NCBI GenBank assembly: GCA_048421225.1
Contig: DBFNRV010000122.1
Location: 1 to 5,894, forward strand
Direction of reading: 5' to 3'
DNA: 5,894 nucleotides
From: UMGS946 sp048421225
GTDB lineage: Bacteria > Bacillota > Clostridia > Christensenellales > CAG-138
This document shows positions 5,428 to 5,894 of this stretch, piece by piece (position 1 is the stretch's first letter; every line of letters starts with the position of its first letter). Made by a program: the position numbers and the translations under genes. The notes under the pieces were generated by a model, which did not search any database, had not been told where the DNA came from, and was given only the letters and a program-made list of their open reading frames with translations.

Positions 5428-5893
5428 CCGCTACTTCCCCCATTTCTGGCGTTTTGCCCACTTCTACCCTGTTATAGTCGCCCACGGTTATCACAGAATT
5501 TTTAAGGTCTATTACATAGTTGGACCTGCCGCTGTCAGCGCAGTTCATTATCACCGCCATGACATCATCCAAAAAGTCATAGCTTGGTGAAAACAGATGA
5601 AAGACACCGCCCGAGTTCAGCAGTATTGTCAAATAACCGCCAAGATTTCTGTTATACCTGTCCACCTTTGCCAGCTTGACGCCGCCTATAGCTATCAGAG
5701 TAAGCCCTAACGCTATTACCCACAGCTTAGGGTCTATAAGAAACAGCGCAAGAAGAATTGCTCCTATTATTACAAGTATAAACGACATCTTGGAATAAGC
5801 TCTTTTCGGCTGGCGGCTCTTCGAAACCTGTGATATATTGCTTATCTGCAAAAAGTGGTTTTCAAATGCAAGCGTATTATTCCTTATCGCCAT
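5420..5893 (-). CDS. DUF6232-like two-TM protein (start at window edge)
   Basis: At least 157 residues are encoded. The N-terminal segment LAFENHFLQISNISQVS is followed by a basic stretch (KSRQPKR) and two adjacent hydrophobic segments (about 37-53 and 57-72). A cytoplasmic region, GGYLTILLNSGGVFHLFSPS with YDFLDDVMAVIMNCAD, follows. This order (short beta segment, helical hairpin, Y-x-L-x-x-x-x-x-SG-G block, terminal helix) fits DUF6232, whose function is unknown. The C-terminus adds IDLKNSVITVGDYNRVEV at 128-145, closely resembling the start of the protein encoded downstream. ATG 5893 is a plausible start, but its RBS would lie outside the window, so a longer N-terminus cannot be excluded. 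The stop overlaps the next gene by 8 nt. Confidence 0.75.
   Translation of the reverse strand: MAIRNNTLAFENHFLQISNISQVSKSRQPKRAYSKMSFILVIIGAILLALFLIDPKLWVIALGLTLIAIGGVKLAKVDRYNRNLGGYLTILLNSGGVFHLFSPSYDFLDDVMAVIMNCADSGRSNYVIDLKNSVITVGDYNRVEVGKTPEMGEVADG
5434..5441 (-). promoter_or_regulatory. RBS of the 101-residue gene inside the upstream gene
   Basis: GGGGGAAG on the minus strand (5441-5434) ends 6 nt before ATG 5427. It lies within the final codons of the DUF6232-like gene, supporting translational coupling. Confidence 0.65.
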
Positions 5894-5894
5894 T

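Noticed and set aside
5065..5505. 146-codon + strand frame opposite the DUF6232-like pair.
   Set aside because: The minus-strand pair has an RBS, a coupled overlap and a shared motif; the + frame has none of these.

Overview
The window reads as a chromosomal segment from a mid-GC member of the Bacillota, probably a clostridial or Christensenellales-like lineage. This rests on strong AGGAG/GGGGAA-type ribosome binding sites, near-consensus TATAAT boxes, and the protein families present: a GT-C-like membrane protein, a DUF3137-like protein, LplA, a long GNAT and a DUF6232-like pair. The lineage is an inference; no rRNA, tRNA or marker gene is present to fix it.

Layout. Three genes run rightward in the left half. 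First is a polytopic membrane protein resembling GT-C/GT39 glycosyltransferases (239-1519), with its own promoter at 171-199. After a 94-bp gap holding a perfect 10-bp hairpin come a two-TM, DUF3137-like protein (1614-2528) and lipoate-protein ligase lplA (2563-3528), 34 bp apart and probably co-transcribed. The 3' end of lplA is the first copy of a 169-bp tandem repeat that continues past the stop codon for about 1.8 further copies (to 3840). From 3841 to 4090 I find no convincing gene, only a 9-bp inverted repeat.

The right half runs leftward. A GNAT-family N-acetyltransferase (4091-4846) has a promoter and RBS directly upstream. Just upstream of that lies a second copy of the gene's start (RBS, ATG and first 14 codons) in a 36-codon stub (4890-5000) with its own TATAAT box. 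Further upstream sit two overlapping genes: a DUF6232-like two-TM protein (5420-5893, start at the window edge) and a 101-residue soluble partner (5122-5427). They share a VIT-x-G-(D/N)-x-N-x-V motif, at the C-terminus of the first and the N-terminus of the second.

How they work together. LplA salvages lipoate onto lipoyl-domain proteins, whose genes are not in the window. The DUF3137-like and GT-C-like genes may only be neighbours. The DUF6232-like pair looks like a translationally coupled two-protein unit. I see no CRISPR array, IS element, toxin-antitoxin pair or recognisable defence operon. The most unusual content is the two local tandem duplications, each copying one end of a gene (lplA 3' end, GNAT 5' end), in two convergent neighbours, and the motif shared by the DUF6232-like pair.
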